Notes under the pieces: model-generated
Told to the model about the DNA's origin: nothing
What the model saw: the letters and a program-made list of their open reading frames with translations, nothing else
Database searches by the model: none
Part shown: one piece after another, positions 46,130-55,736 of the stretch
How positions within the stretch are numbered: position 1 is the first letter of the stretch
Layout of the letters: each line of letters opens with the position of its first letter
From: Flammeovirga aprica JL-4
GTDB lineage: Bacteria > Bacteroidota > Bacteroidia > Cytophagales > Flammeovirgaceae
Direction: 5' to 3'
Assembly: GCF_012844305.1 (NCBI RefSeq)
Contig: NZ_JABANE010000030.1
Coordinates: forward strand, 19,212-83,211
DNA: 64,000 nucleotides
Translations under genes and position numbers: made by a program

Positions 46130-47620
46130 TTAATAGATGTAAAATTTCATTTCATCTGTTGAATTGAAAGTCACTACACGAAAAATATAAATACCTGCTG
46201 ATGGTACTTCTGGGACAATATAACTTGTAATAAAATCTCCTTGGATATCAACGGAAAGCAATGTCTCTTCGATAATTTGACCACTAGAAGATATTAGAAA
46301 TGTACGAACGGATTGCTTATTTTGAACACCAAATATTTCCAAAGTTATTGATGTACCTTTGGTCACTACACTTGGGTACAGACGGGCAGAGATCTCACCA
46401 TTGTTGTTTTGTAAATTAATTGGGCCATAAAAAGTTGAGTTTCCATCAAAATCAACCTGTTTTAATCGATAAAAAGGTTTTAAGGAAATAGAATCTACAT
46501 AACTATATTGGATAGTAGTGTTTATATTTCCAGCACCACTTACACTGTCTAAAATTATCCATTGGTTATTATCACTAGAGTTCTGTATTTCGAAATGACT
46601 GTTATTAATCTCTGAAGCTGTTTCCCAATGAATAATATTACGGCCTGATTCAACTACACCATAGAATTTTGTGAGTTCTACAGGCAAATCCTCTTCATTT
46701 ATTTTCTTACATATCTGGAAATTAGGGGAGTTTTCTCTGCATTTTCCATCACTAATAGAGCATTTTGTTCCTGATCCAAATTGAAGTTTTCCATTGATTG
46801 TTGGATTAATATTATTATTACAAGACAGCATTACATTGCCACCAATAATGAGACAGCCTGTTTCATCTACATAAATCGTTTCTTTTCCTGCTAGATCTAT
46901 ATCATTTTCTATATAAAGAACACCATATACAATTATACTTCCGCCACCCCCGTTATTAGAACTAACATTTCCTCTTATACGTGCATTTCCTTCTTCACCA
47001 ATTTCTAAAATAGCTTTTCCATTGTTGGTATAATCAGCACCAATAATCAATTCACCATTAGAAGTATAAGCACTGCCACCTCCATTAAATGAATTAAAAT
47101 TACCACCAATATCCATTTTGCCTCCTTCATTAATCAGCAATTGATTGTTGGCGTTTTGAAAGGTAATATCTGATTCAATATTCAAAACACCATTCACATT
47201 CAATATTATTTTACTGCCTTTAAAACTAATATCATCTTTGATGGATAGAATGCCATCAACCATTAAGGCTACCGCATAACTATTGAGTATTTCTATTTTA
47301 AAAGAAGCCTCACCGTTTTCCCCAATTTCTAGCCTTGTATTTTGTCTCCTCATAATATAAGTCATTTGATCACTTAAGGCATTAAGATTAAAATTGATCT
47401 TCAAATATTCAATATTCAGTCTTGTTGGTGGGGTTTCAATAGTATCATCACCCGTGGGCCAGTCATTTTCGGGAGTGCCACTGATCAGTACCCAATTTTC
47501 TTTATTCTGCCAATCCTCAAGCGATAAATATTCTGTTTGATTAGGATGGAAAGTAGCCTGAGAAAATGAGACAAATGGAAGGGATAGAAGACAAAAGAAG
47601 AGAATAAAAAAAGATTTCAT
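46130..47620 (-). CDS. Secreted protein with parallel-beta repeats and T9SS type A sorting domain
   Basis: 496 residues. The signal peptide ends FVSFSQ. The middle (about 60-290) has a run of short beta units with Gly/Asn turns (NVNGVLNIESDITFQNANNQ, KGSKIIL, GGGSIIVYGVLYIENDIDLA), which suggests a parallel beta-helix or similar solenoid. A FN3-like stretch (VELTKFYGVVESGRNIIHWE) follows. The last about 80 residues (SARLYPSVVTKGTSITLEIF, GIYIFRVV) are a T9SS type A sorting domain. Function is not known; many such proteins are surface or extracellular. The gene stands alone. Confidence 0.65.
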   Translation of the reverse strand: MKSFFILFFCLLSLPFVSFSQATFHPNQTEYLSLEDWQNKENWVLISGTPENDWPTGDDTIETPPTRLNIEYLKINFNLNALSDQMTYIMRRQNTRLEIGENGEASFKIEILNSYAVALMVDGILSIKDDISFKGSKIILNVNGVLNIESDITFQNANNQLLINEGGKMDIGGNFNSFNGGGSAYTSNGELIIGADYTNNGKAILEIGEEGNARIRGNVSSNNGGGGSIIVYGVLYIENDIDLAGKETIYVDETGCLIIGGNVMLSCNNNINPTINGKLQFGSGTKCSISDGKCRENSPNFQICKKINEEDLPVELTKFYGVVESGRNIIHWETASEINNSHFEIQNSSDNNQWIILDSVSGAGNINTTIQYSYVDSISLKPFYRLKQVDFDGNSTFYGPINLQNNNGEISARLYPSVVTKGTSITLEIFGVQNKQSVRTFLISSSGQIIEETLLSVDIQGDFITSYIVPEVPSAGIYIFRVVTFNSTDEMKFYIY

Positions 47621-47900
47621 AATTATTAATCAATGATAAAATCAGGTAACGGAATTTTGAGATGATAGAAATTACAAAAATGTCAGTTGATATTTAAAAG
47701 ACTCTTGGCTTATGTATATAAAATATTTTAAAAGTGATTATTTAATGTGCTATTCTCAGATTGATGATTGTGTTAGCTCTTGATTTTAAAAAGAATAGTG
47801 AGGTAAAGTTCTGTTAATTATTAGCTTTAATAAATTCAACTCAATTGATACAAACATTAAAAAGAGAGGAGGAATTTACACTCCTCCCCATGGAAATGGA

Positions 47901-48074
47901 TTAAGCCACAGCCAACCCTCTGGCTTCTAAAACATCTTTTAGAGCGGCCACTAAACTATGGTTGTGGTGAGAAACCTTTTGTCCCACTTTTTTGAAAATT
48001 CGAACTAAAGATTTGTCATCTAAAGTTGAATAGTGATCTACGAATTGGATATAGATATCTTGTGCTAAACTCAT
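47901..48074 (-). CDS. Tiny unknown protein, copy B of a tandem pair
   Basis: 57 residues starting MSLAQDIYIQFVDHYSTLDD. It aligns with the next upstream small protein (YIQ..V...STL....L...F...V, then AL.D.......R), so the two are a tandem duplication. No signal peptide or membrane segment is present. I do not recognise the family. It starts 14 bp after the end of copy A on the same strand and is probably co-transcribed. The ATG at 48074 is chosen because the in-frame start upstream at 48113 lies inside copy A and adds only hydrophobic residues with no match to copy A. Confidence 0.55.
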   Translation of the reverse strand: MSLAQDIYIQFVDHYSTLDDKSLVRIFKKVGQKVSHHNHSLVAALKDVLEARGLAVA

Positions 48075-48087
48075 GATAAAATAGAAA

Positions 48088-48342
48088 TTAAAGGGTTGAA
48101 AGTTGATTATCAATTAGACGTACTCTCTTTTTTATGGAGAGTCTTCCATTTTTAATGATCAGGCGATCATCCTTGAAATTCCTTTTGCTGATTTCATCAT
48201 TGAGGGCACCAAGAAACTCACCTCTTGGATTACTCCAAGCAGTGTTTCCAACTTCAGCATTGAATGTATCAATCAACGCTTCGTTACGTAAGGTTGAAAG
48301 TTCTTTGACTTTCTGGATGTAGAATTCTTCTTTTAATGTCAT
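48088..48342 (-). CDS. Tiny unknown protein, copy A of a tandem pair
   Basis: 84 residues starting MTLKEEFYIQKVKELSTLRN. The first about 55 residues match copy B. The C-terminal 25 (SIKKRVRLIDNQ) are basic and have no counterpart in copy B. No signal peptide is seen. Its leader, from a TAACTTTG-type promoter at 48501-48532, is about 155 nt long and strongly structured. Alternative in-frame starts upstream lie in that leader and are not supported by the paralogue. Function unknown. Confidence 0.55.
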   Translation of the reverse strand: MTLKEEFYIQKVKELSTLRNEALIDTFNAEVGNTAWSNPRGEFLGALNDEISKRNFKDDRLIIKNGRLSIKKRVRLIDNQLSTL

Positions 48343-48385
48343 TTTTTTCAGATTATAAAGTGAATAATCGATTAATGACATCAAG

Positions 48386-48497
48386 AAAAAACGTGAAATT
48401 TAAGTGGGGGTAGGTTTTTGTCCATCCTACGGACCACATCGTTTTTACCACCGTGGATTAAACTCGGTTGGTATCCATTCAAGGATTCTTGATGATG
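48386..48497 (-). promoter_or_regulatory. Structured 5' leader or small RNA upstream of the tiny-protein pair
   Basis: On the minus strand three hairpins follow one another: TCAAG/CTTGA (48479-48492), CCAACCG/CGGTGG with a bulge (48448-48471), and a GTGG-GTAGG/CCTAC-CCAC stem (48404-48437). A TTTTTT run lies at 48386-48391. The region is richer in GC than its flanks. It could be a riboregulatory leader, a small RNA or a degenerate palindromic repeat element. Confidence 0.4.
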
Positions 48498-48500
48498 ACA

Positions 48501-48532
48501 CAAAGTTAGATTAATTTTATTTTAATTTCAAA
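48501..48532 (-). promoter_or_regulatory. Promoter for the structured leader and tiny-protein genes
   Basis: On the minus strand, TTTG (48529-48532), a 20-bp spacer and TAACTTTG (48501-48508) match the Bacteroidota pattern. Transcription would start near 48497. Confidence 0.5.
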
Positions 48533-48585
48533 ATAAAAAAGGTGAAATATTAATAAAAAAATTTATAAATAACTGATAAATAGGT

Positions 48586-49218
48586 TTATATAAATAAGTT
48601 GAGCTCTGTGAAATTATAGATTTCATCTACAGTGAAAATATCATATAACTTCTCTGCAGTGATCAACCGTGGTCCTCTGTTATCAATTGTCACAGACAAA
48701 CGATCTTTCAATAAAGAATTGAGATATTGTTCTGCTTCAGTCCAATTAGATTGATAATTTAAGTCGGCAATAAGGTTGTTCTGATCAGCTTCTTCAGTAG
48801 ATGGAACATCGAATTGATCAAAAGGATAATGTTTGTCTAAAAGGTGTTTATAAATACGGTTGACTTCAATCTGTCCCTGCTGATTTTCACCTAAATGTGT
48901 TAACATCGCTTTGAGCCAAAGCAAACCGCTAAAGTCTTTGTTGTCTCTGATAATAAATATGTTATACCAGTATTGGTTAATGTTTTTGGCTAGAATTTCC
49001 ATAAAAACACCCACAACCCAGCTTTTCTTCTCTCTGTGTTTATGGTATCCTTTTCTTTCGATATCTTTCAGTGATTTTGATAATGCCTGAAGAATATCAT
49101 TTTTAAGATCTTCTATATATAAGTCAGTATATGGAAAGTGTTCTTTAGCGTATCTTTTCCAAACCTTAAATATTTTTTCTCCTTTTTCCGGTAAGTTATT
49201 GATGGGAGATAGATCCAT
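48586..49218 (-). CDS. Unknown soluble protein
   Basis: 210 residues, no signal peptide or membrane helix, mostly helical and rich in Lys, Glu, Tyr and Trp (KIFKVWKRYAKEHFPYTDLY, KSWVVGVFMEILAKNINQYW). I recognise no family. A TACTTTTG-like -7 element lies just upstream at 49251-49258 (as CAAAAGTA on the plus strand), but without a clear -33 partner. It stands alone with AT-rich gaps on both sides. Size and composition are consistent with a real cytoplasmic protein. Confidence 0.5.
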   Translation of the reverse strand: MDLSPINNLPEKGEKIFKVWKRYAKEHFPYTDLYIEDLKNDILQALSKSLKDIERKGYHKHREKKSWVVGVFMEILAKNINQYWYNIFIIRDNKDFSGLLWLKAMLTHLGENQQGQIEVNRIYKHLLDKHYPFDQFDVPSTEEADQNNLIADLNYQSNWTEAEQYLNSLLKDRLSVTIDNRGPRLITAEKLYDIFTVDEIYNFTELNLFI

Positions 49219-49349
49219 GATTACAATCGATTAATTCCATTAAATTTTATCAAAAGTAAAATATTAAGGATGATTTTTCTTCATAACGTAGAATAAAACT
49301 GGCATTTTATGAGAATCTAACACTGAACACAAAAAGTAATTAGACATTT

Positions 49350-49384
49350 CAGCCCCGAAAAACGAATTTCGTTTAACAGGGCTG
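49350..49384 (-). terminator. Hairpin after the small lipoprotein gene
   Basis: The outer stem CAGCCC/GGGCTG and inner stem AAACGA/TCGTTT (49350-49384) lie 24 nt after the stop at 49408. There is only a weak T-run behind. Confidence 0.55.
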
Positions 49385-49407
49385 CAATAGATGAATAGGA
49401 TATGAGA

Positions 49408-49764
49408 TTATTCTGCTACATACCATGAATCAGAAGTGTAATAGAAAGTATTACCTTCGTCATCAAAAAAGTACAAAGTACCCGTTTCTTTTTCCCATGT
49501 AAAATTAACATGCTTATCCTTGATTGAACGGGTGTTGAGTGCTCCTTGGAAAAGAGGTTGTTCAATTGTTCCCGCACCATAGAACTCAAAGAGGTCTTCA
49601 GTACCTGCATGACGGTAAATGTTACCTACAGAGAAATCATGTGATTTTACAGCATTTGTAGTTGTGTTAGCTTCTTCTTGATTAAACTTACTTGCAGTAT
49701 ATTCTGCATTTTCACACGCAGTACACAAGATGAGAGAGAAGATTGTTAAGATTAGAATTCTCAT
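49408..49764 (-). CDS. Small lipoprotein, function unknown
   Basis: 118 residues starting MRILILTIFSLILCTACENA, with a lipobox-like LCTAC site. The mature part has a two-part beta pattern (VGNIYRHAGTEDLFEFYGAG, LYFFDDEGNTFYYTSDSWYV) reminiscent of small Bacteroidota lipoproteins. No family assigned. An in-frame start at 49809 would add 15 residues before the signal peptide and was not used. A hairpin follows the stop. It stands alone. Confidence 0.55.
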   Translation of the reverse strand: MRILILTIFSLILCTACENAEYTASKFNQEEANTTTNAVKSHDFSVGNIYRHAGTEDLFEFYGAGTIEQPLFQGALNTRSIKDKHVNFTWEKETGTLYFFDDEGNTFYYTSDSWYVAE

Positions 49765-50394
49765 TTGAAATTTGTTGTTATTTGAGATTTGAAATAAGTC
49801 ATATTTCACAATAATTTGACTTCAGATTAAAAATTTTGATGTTTGCTTTTTCCATAGTTTGCTTTGTTGCAAAGTTGTTTGCTGATCATTTAATATACTA
49901 ATGATGAGTATCACAATTTGAAAATAAGATGAGGCACAGTGGTGTATGTAACAAAGTTTAACACTTTAGAGGAGTCAGAATTTAATAGCATTATTTTTTA
50001 AATGGTTTCCATAAAAGAGTGCTAGTTAGTAATCTAATATTGAGTGGGTATTGTATGTTATTTTGAATGAATAATGTTGAATCATTCTTTTGTTATGTGC
50101 AAAGCAATGAAAAGAATAGGGGTTTCTGAATCAAAGAACCTGTCCATATTGTATCTAACTAAGATTGATTAAAATTACATTGAGAATGTAGGAGATTTAT
50201 GGCACTTTTTTATTGAAAACGCTCTTAAATGTTAATAGAAGAGTGATTATCAATTAATTAGATAATCAAATTGTACTCTTCTAAGAATATAATTCATTGA
50301 AGAAGCAAGTTGAATCCGATAATTATTAACTGATCGATACAATGTTTATATTTAATTAGATAAAAGTACGTTACTAATACCCAAAACGATCCTT
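49765..50394. other. 630-bp region without a gene
   Basis: AT-rich and without a convincing reading frame on either strand. One stem-loop stands out at 50237-50282: inner GATTATC/GATAATC and outer AGAAGAGT/ACTCTTCT, with a 7-nt one-sided bulge. No strong consensus promoter was found near the gene at 50395. Confidence 0.4.
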
Positions 50395-51300
50395 ATGCGA
50401 GATACTATAATGAGTTCAGATCATTTATCCAGGTTTATCCAGCGGATATATGAAATCAAAGAAAGTCGTGCTAATGTAATTACCCAAAGCGATCTGAAAG
50501 CTGCTGCAAAAGAAATAGGAGTTACAGATAGAGAATGGGTGAAATTGCAGGATCTTTTTTCTTCGCATTTAGCTAGGGCAATCGGATATCATAAATACAA
50601 GAATTGGGATGATGCAATTTTCGAACTTGATCAGGCACTTACAATTAACCCTTTTGATTCAAAAACCCTATTTATGATTTCTTCTTGTTATGCTAACAAG
50701 TACTATGAGGAAGAAAGAAAAGAAGACAGAGACCTATCCATTGGCTTCGCTAACAAATGCCTTGAGATTAACCCTCTTGACGAGAAGGCACTACAACTAC
50801 TAAGTTCATTAAAGAAAGAAGAGAGACAAAGAAGAGTGATTGAAAAAGAATCATTGAAAACACTTATTGTCGCCTGTTCTTTTGGAGCAATTATTTTTAC
50901 TGCACTAGCATATTTGTCATTTTCCGACATTGTTGTCACTACTATTCCTTATACTGCCGAAACGGTAGAGATAAGAACAAAAGAGTTTAAACCTTCCGTT
51001 CATTTCTTAAATGCTGAGTATAATAACAGTTATTTCAGAGTGAATGACAACATTATTAAAATCTTTGAAAGAAAAGCCGCTTTAGTTTTACAGGGTGAAA
51101 TTATGAAATCTGATAAAGCTATAAATGGCGTATTTATTAAGTGGAAAGATATGGATGGAAATATCGTTCATGCAGAACATTTCACGAATCAATACTTGCA
51201 GGACATTAAAGACCCTGCCAACGACAACTTTAAATTGATCCGTTTTCTAGAATCAGAAAAAGCCGTTTCAATTGCCGACGTAGATATAGTTCTAAATTAG
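50395..51300 (+). CDS. TPR-containing membrane protein, unknown role
   Basis: 301 residues. The N-terminal half (about 1-145) is cytoplasmic and helical, with TPR-like units (IGYHKYKNWDDAIFELDQAL, CLEINPLDEKALQLLSSLKK). One membrane helix follows (LIVACSFGAIIFTALAYLSF, about 158-178). The C-terminal about 120 residues (FKPSVHFLNAEYNNSYFRVN) are beta-rich and probably periplasmic, with no family recognised. The arrangement suggests a scaffold linking cytoplasm and envelope. A strong terminator follows at 51348-51379. Confidence 0.6.
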   Translation: MRDTIMSSDHLSRFIQRIYEIKESRANVITQSDLKAAAKEIGVTDREWVKLQDLFSSHLARAIGYHKYKNWDDAIFELDQALTINPFDSKTLFMISSCYANKYYEEERKEDRDLSIGFANKCLEINPLDEKALQLLSSLKKEERQRRVIEKESLKTLIVACSFGAIIFTALAYLSFSDIVVTTIPYTAETVEIRTKEFKPSVHFLNAEYNNSYFRVNDNIIKIFERKAALVLQGEIMKSDKAINGVFIKWKDMDGNIVHAEHFTNQYLQDIKDPANDNFKLIRFLESEKAVSIADVDIVLN

Positions 51301-51347
51301 TTGAAAGTAGATTAATTGCTTTGTAACTTTAGTAAATGAAAGTCAAC

Positions 51348-51379
51348 AATACATCCGTTTCTCTGTAAATGGATGTATT
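51348..51379 (+). terminator. Rho-independent terminator before purL
   Basis: A 13-bp stem (AATACATCCGTTT at 51348-51360 with 51367-51379, one G-T pair) has a 6-nt loop and is followed by a T-run. Confidence 0.8.
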
Positions 51380-51446
51380 TTTTTATTAAATAGACCTAAA
51401 ACTTCATATTAACTTAATTTTTTAGTGACTTTTTCAACTAAATGTG

Positions 51447-51475
51447 TTGAAATCGCAAATTAACCCTTACTTTTG
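51447..51475 (+). promoter_or_regulatory. purL promoter
   Basis: TTG at 51447-51449, an 18-bp spacer and TACTTTTG at 51468-51475 match the Bacteroidota consensus. The leader to the ATG would be about 35 nt. Confidence 0.7.
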
Positions 51476-51513
51476 GGGGCATTATTGGGCTTCTGAAAAA
51501 TCAATTGGGCAAA

Positions 51514-54500
51514 ATGGTACTCTTTTTCCAAGGCAATACAGACAATGTATTTGCAGTACACGCCGGTCAGGCACTTTCAAAAGAAAATCTAGAAAAACTT
51601 TCTTGGTTATTTGGCAATGCGGAATTGTCAGAAAAAACATCTTTGGACGGCTGGTACGTAGGACCACGCAAAGAAATGTTAACTCCTTGGAGTACAAACG
51701 CAGTTGAAATTACTCAAAATATGGGTATTGAAGGAATTATCCGTATTGAGGAATTCCTTCACGTTGAATCTGAAAAATCTGCGGATTTTGATCCAATGCT
51801 ACAAGCTTTGTATGAAGGATTAGATGGTTCGATCTACACTATTGATGTAGAGCCAGAACCAATTCGTCATATCGAAGACATCGCTTCTTATAATGAAGAG
51901 GAGGGATTGGCATTGAGTGAGGATGAAGTAACTTACTTAAAAGAAGTAAGTGAAAAATTAAATCGTCCTTTAACAGATTCTGAAGTTTATGGCTTCGCTC
52001 AAGTAAACTCAGAGCACTGTAGACATAAGATCTTTAACGGTATTTTTGTGATTGATGGAGAGGAAAAACCTACTTCGTTATTCCAATTGATCCGTAAAAC
52101 TTCAAACGAAACTCCAGATAACTTAGTATCTGCTTACAAAGACAACGTAGCATTTATTAAAGGTCCTATGGCGGAACAATTTGCTCCAGCTACTCAAGAC
52201 AAACCGGATTTCTTTGAAACAAAAGATTTCGAATCAGTGATCTCTTTAAAAGCAGAGACGCACAACTTCCCAACAACGGTTGAACCATTTAACGGTGCTG
52301 CTACAGGTGCTGGTGGTGAAATCAGAGACCGTATGGCAGGTGGTAAAGGTTCTATGCCATTGGCAGGTACTGCGGTTTATATGACATCTTACTCAAGATT
52401 AGAAGATGACCGTCAGTGGGAAAAAGGTATGGCTGAGAGACCATGGCTTTACCAAACTCCAATGGAAATCTTAATTAAAGCATCAAATGGTGCATCTGAT
52501 TTTGGTAACAAATTCGGTATGCCACTAATTGCTGGTTCTGTACTTACTTTCGAACATGAGGAAGAAGCTAAAAAACATGGCTTCGACAAAGTAATCATGA
52601 TGGCAGGTGGTATAGGATACGGTAAGAGAAGAGATGCCTTAAAAGATACTCCAGAGAAAGGTGACAAAGTTGTTGTGATGGGTGGTGATAACTACCGTAT
52701 CGGAATGGGCGGTGGAGCCGTTTCTTCTGTTGCAACAGGTGAGTTTTCTAACTCTATCGAATTAAATGCAATTCAACGTTCTAACCCTGAAATGCAGAAG
52801 CGTGTATACAATGCGGTTCGTGCAATGTCAGAGGCTGACGAAAACCCAATTGTATTGATTCACGATCACGGTGCAGGTGGTCACTTGAACTGTCTTTCTG
52901 AATTAGTAGAAGAAACAGGAGCACAGATCGATGTAGACAAATTACCAGTAGGTGATCCAACGTTATCTAATAAAGAAATCGTAGGTAACGAATCTCAAGA
53001 AAGAATGGGATTGGTGATCAACGAAAAAAATATTGATACTTTAAAGAGAATTTCAGCTCGTGAGCGTGCTCCATTCTACGTAGTAGGTGAGACAACTGGC
53101 GATATGCAATTCACTTTTAAAGACACTACAACAGGAAATGCTCCTATTGATATGCCTTTAGATTATATGTTTGGTAAAGCACCAAAAACAATCATGAAGG
53201 ATACAAAAGTAGCTCCTAATTTCTCAGCTGTTGAAGTGGAAGCTTCAAAAGTACATGAGTACTTGAATGATGTATTGCAATTAGAATCTGTTGCTTCAAA
53301 AGATTGGTTAACAAACAAAGTGGACCGCTCTGTAACAGGTCGTGTAGCAAAACAACAAACAGCAGGTAGTCTTCAGTTACCATTGAACAACGTTTCAGTG
53401 ATGGCTTGTGATTACAGAGGAAAAGCAGGTATCGCTACAACGATTGGTCATTCTCCAGTAGCCGCATTGATCGATCCTGCTGCAGGTTCAATCAACGCAA
53501 TTGCGGAGTCATTGACTAACTTAGTATGGGCTCCATTGGCACACGGTTTAGGTAATGTTTCATTATCTGCGAACTGGATGTGGCCTTGTAAGAATGAAGG
53601 TGAAGATGCTCGTTTATACGATGCGGTTGAAGCTTGTTCTGATTTTGCAGTAGCATTAGGAGTGAATATCCCAACGGGTAAAGATTCACTTTCGATGACG
53701 CAAAAGTACGGTGACGAAAAAGTGTACTCTCCAGGTACTGTAATTATTTCTACAGTAGGTGAGGTAGACGATTTGAAAAACGTAGTTGAGCCAGTAGCTA
53801 AAGTAGGTAAATCATTAGTTTATGTAGACCTTGCACAAGGTGGTCATGAATTAGGTGGTTCATCTTTAGCACAGGTATTAAATAAAGTAGGTGACAAAGT
53901 TTCTACAGTAACAAAACCTGATTTCTTTAAGAACGGTTTCGAAGCAATTCAAACTTCAATTAAAGCAGGTAACGTAGTTTCAGGTCATGACGTTTCAGCA
54001 GGTGGTTTAATTACTGCTTTATTGGAAATGACTTTCCCTGAGCAAAATGTAGCATATAAAGTAGATTTATCAGCAATCTCTACTGCGGACTTGACAAACG
54101 TATTGTTCTCTGAAACTCCTTCAGTAATCTTCCAAGTGGAAGACGAAGCAGCGTTAGAGTCAGTTATGAAAGAAGCGGGTGTTACTTACCATGTGATCGG
54201 TAAAGCAGTAGAAGGTGCTCAAACTGAAGTGACTTACAATGGAACTACTTTAGCATTTAATACAGAAGATTTAAGAGACGTTTGGTCGAAAACTTCTTAC
54301 TTATTAGATCAAAAGCAAAGTGGTGAGGAATTAGCGAAAGAGCGTTATGAGAGCTATAAAAATGCTCCATTACATTATTCATTCCCTGAAGGATTTGAAG
54401 GAAAGCTTTCTAAATTGGGTATCAACCCTGATCGTAAAGAGCGTTCTGGAATCAAAGCGGCAATTATCCGTGAGAAAGGTGTGAATGGTGATAGAGAAAT

Positions 54501-55200
54501 GGCTTACTCTATGCACTTAGCTGGTTTTGATGTGAAAGACGTTCATATGACGGACTTGATCTCAGGAAGAGAAGACTTAACTGACGTAAACTTCATCGTT
54601 TTCGTAGGTGGTTTCTCTAACTCAGACGTATTAGGTTCTGCAAAAGGATGGGCTGGAGCATTCTTATACAATGAGAAAGCAAAACAAGCTTTAGAGAACT
54701 TCTACGCTAGAGAAGATACATTGAGTTTAGGTGTTTGTAACGGTTGTCAATTGATGGTCGAATTAGGTTTAGTGACGAAAGGTCATGATGAAAAACCTAA
54801 GATGTTGCATAACAACTCTCATAAATTTGAGTCAGGTTTCGTGAACATGGTGATTCCTGAAAACAACACTGTAATGTTGAACTCATTAGCAGATACTCGT
54901 TTAGGTGTTTGGATTGCACACGGTGAAGGTAAATTCAACTTCCCTTATGCAGAGGAGAAATACAATATCGTAGGTAAATACGGTTATACTTCTTACCCTG
55001 CCAACCCTAACGGATCTGATTACAACACTGCGGCGTTAGCTTCTGAAGATGGTCGTCATTTAGTAATGATGCCTCACTTAGAAAGAGCTATCTTCCCTTG
55101 GAACTGGGCACACTATCCATCAGACAGAACTGATGAGGTATCACCTTGGATAGAGGCGTTTGTAAATGCTAAAAATTGGGTAGCCGAAAAAACTAAATAA
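51514..55200 (+). CDS. purL: Phosphoribosylformylglycinamidine synthase
   Basis: 1228 residues, the size of single-chain PurL. The N-terminal domain is followed by the FGAM synthase core ([44 protein letters not shown]), a second AIRS-like repeat ([37 protein letters not shown]) and a C-terminal glutaminase with nucleophile C1075 in [15 protein letters not shown]. It converts FGAR, glutamine and ATP to FGAM in purine synthesis. The ATG at 51514 is preferred over the TTG three codons earlier. It is monocistronic, with its own promoter and terminator. Confidence 0.97.
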   Translation: MVLFFQGNTDNVFAVHAGQALSKENLEKLSWLFGNAELSEKTSLDGWYVGPRKEMLTPWSTNAVEITQNMGIEGIIRIEEFLHVESEKSADFDPMLQALYEGLDGSIYTIDVEPEPIRHIEDIASYNEEEGLALSEDEVTYLKEVSEKLNRPLTDSEVYGFAQVNSEHCRHKIFNGIFVIDGEEKPTSLFQLIRKTSNETPDNLVSAYKDNVAFIKGPMAEQFAPATQDKPDFFETKDFESVISLKAETHNFPTTVEPFNGAATGAGGEIRDRMAGGKGSMPLAGTAVYMTSYSRLEDDRQWEKGMAERPWLYQTPMEILIKASNGASDFGNKFGMPLIAGSVLTFEHEEEAKKHGFDKVIMMAGGIGYGKRRDALKDTPEKGDKVVVMGGDNYRIGMGGGAVSSVATGEFSNSIELNAIQRSNPEMQKRVYNAVRAMSEADENPIVLIHDHGAGGHLNCLSELVEETGAQIDVDKLPVGDPTLSNKEIVGNESQERMGLVINEKNIDTLKRISARERAPFYVVGETTGDMQFTFKDTTTGNAPIDMPLDYMFGKAPKTIMKDTKVAPNFSAVEVEASKVHEYLNDVLQLESVASKDWLTNKVDRSVTGRVAKQQTAGSLQLPLNNVSVMACDYRGKAGIATTIGHSPVAALIDPAAGSINAIAESLTNLVWAPLAHGLGNVSLSANWMWPCKNEGEDARLYDAVEACSDFAVALGVNIPTGKDSLSMTQKYGDEKVYSPGTVIISTVGEVDDLKNVVEPVAKVGKSLVYVDLAQGGHELGGSSLAQVLNKVGDKVSTVTKPDFFKNGFEAIQTSIKAGNVVSGHDVSAGGLITALLEMTFPEQNVAYKVDLSAISTADLTNVLFSETPSVIFQVEDEAALESVMKEAGVTYHVIGKAVEGAQTEVTYNGTTLAFNTEDLRDVWSKTSYLLDQKQSGEELAKERYESYKNAPLHYSFPEGFEGKLSKLGINPDRKERSGIKAAIIREKGVNGDREMAYSMHLAGFDVKDVHMTDLISGREDLTDVNFIVFVGGFSNSDVLGSAKGWAGAFLYNEKAKQALENFYAREDTLSLGVCNGCQLMVELGLVTKGHDEKPKMLHNNSHKFESGFVNMVIPENNTVMLNSLADTRLGVWIAHGEGKFNFPYAEEKYNIVGKYGYTSYPANPNGSDYNTAALASEDGRHLVMMPHLERAIFPWNWAHYPSDRTDEVSPWIEAFVNAKNWVAEKTK

Positions 55201-55736
55201 GTTTAAGGTTATCTTTTTTATACAAAACAGCTCATGTTACGCATGGGCTGTTTTTTTTATATTCAAACAATATCTTACATAATATAACCTCTATTAGCTA
55301 TACTCCTTTATTTTATTGTAATTTTCTAATAAAATACTTCCATTTTATTTAAAACAACAAGTAACTGCTTTTTCTATTTTGTTTAACAATTCTATAATAT
55401 CATTAGTCAAATATGTATTTAAACATCTAATATATACAAGAGAGTTAAACAGAGCTTGTTTTAATGATTGATTATAGTATTATTCCAAGACATTAAAAGA
55501 TGAAACGATGAACCTTATTAAATTGTACAATAGTTAGTTCGTTGAAATTAGGAATATATAGTACACAGTGTTATATTCAAATAAATCGTAAAACAAGGAT
55601 TAAAATAGACCCTTCCTTGTTTATTGGATAACCAAGTAGTTGGCACAATAAGTATAACCCAAAAAAAGAAGTATCGAATTTTGCGCATTAAAAATACTTT
55701 AAAAAGTGAGCGTGAAAAAACTGATGATGAATCAAC
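55201..55736. other. Intergenic region after purL
   Basis: Besides the purL terminator, no gene or clear structure is seen. The region is AT-rich. It should contain the promoter of the kinase at 55737. Confidence 0.4.
55224..55258 (+). terminator. Rho-independent terminator after purL
   Basis: A 13-bp stem with one G-T pair (arms AAAACAGCTCATG and CATGGGCTGTTTT, 55224-55254) has the 5-nt loop TTACG and continues into an unbroken T-run. Confidence 0.9.
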
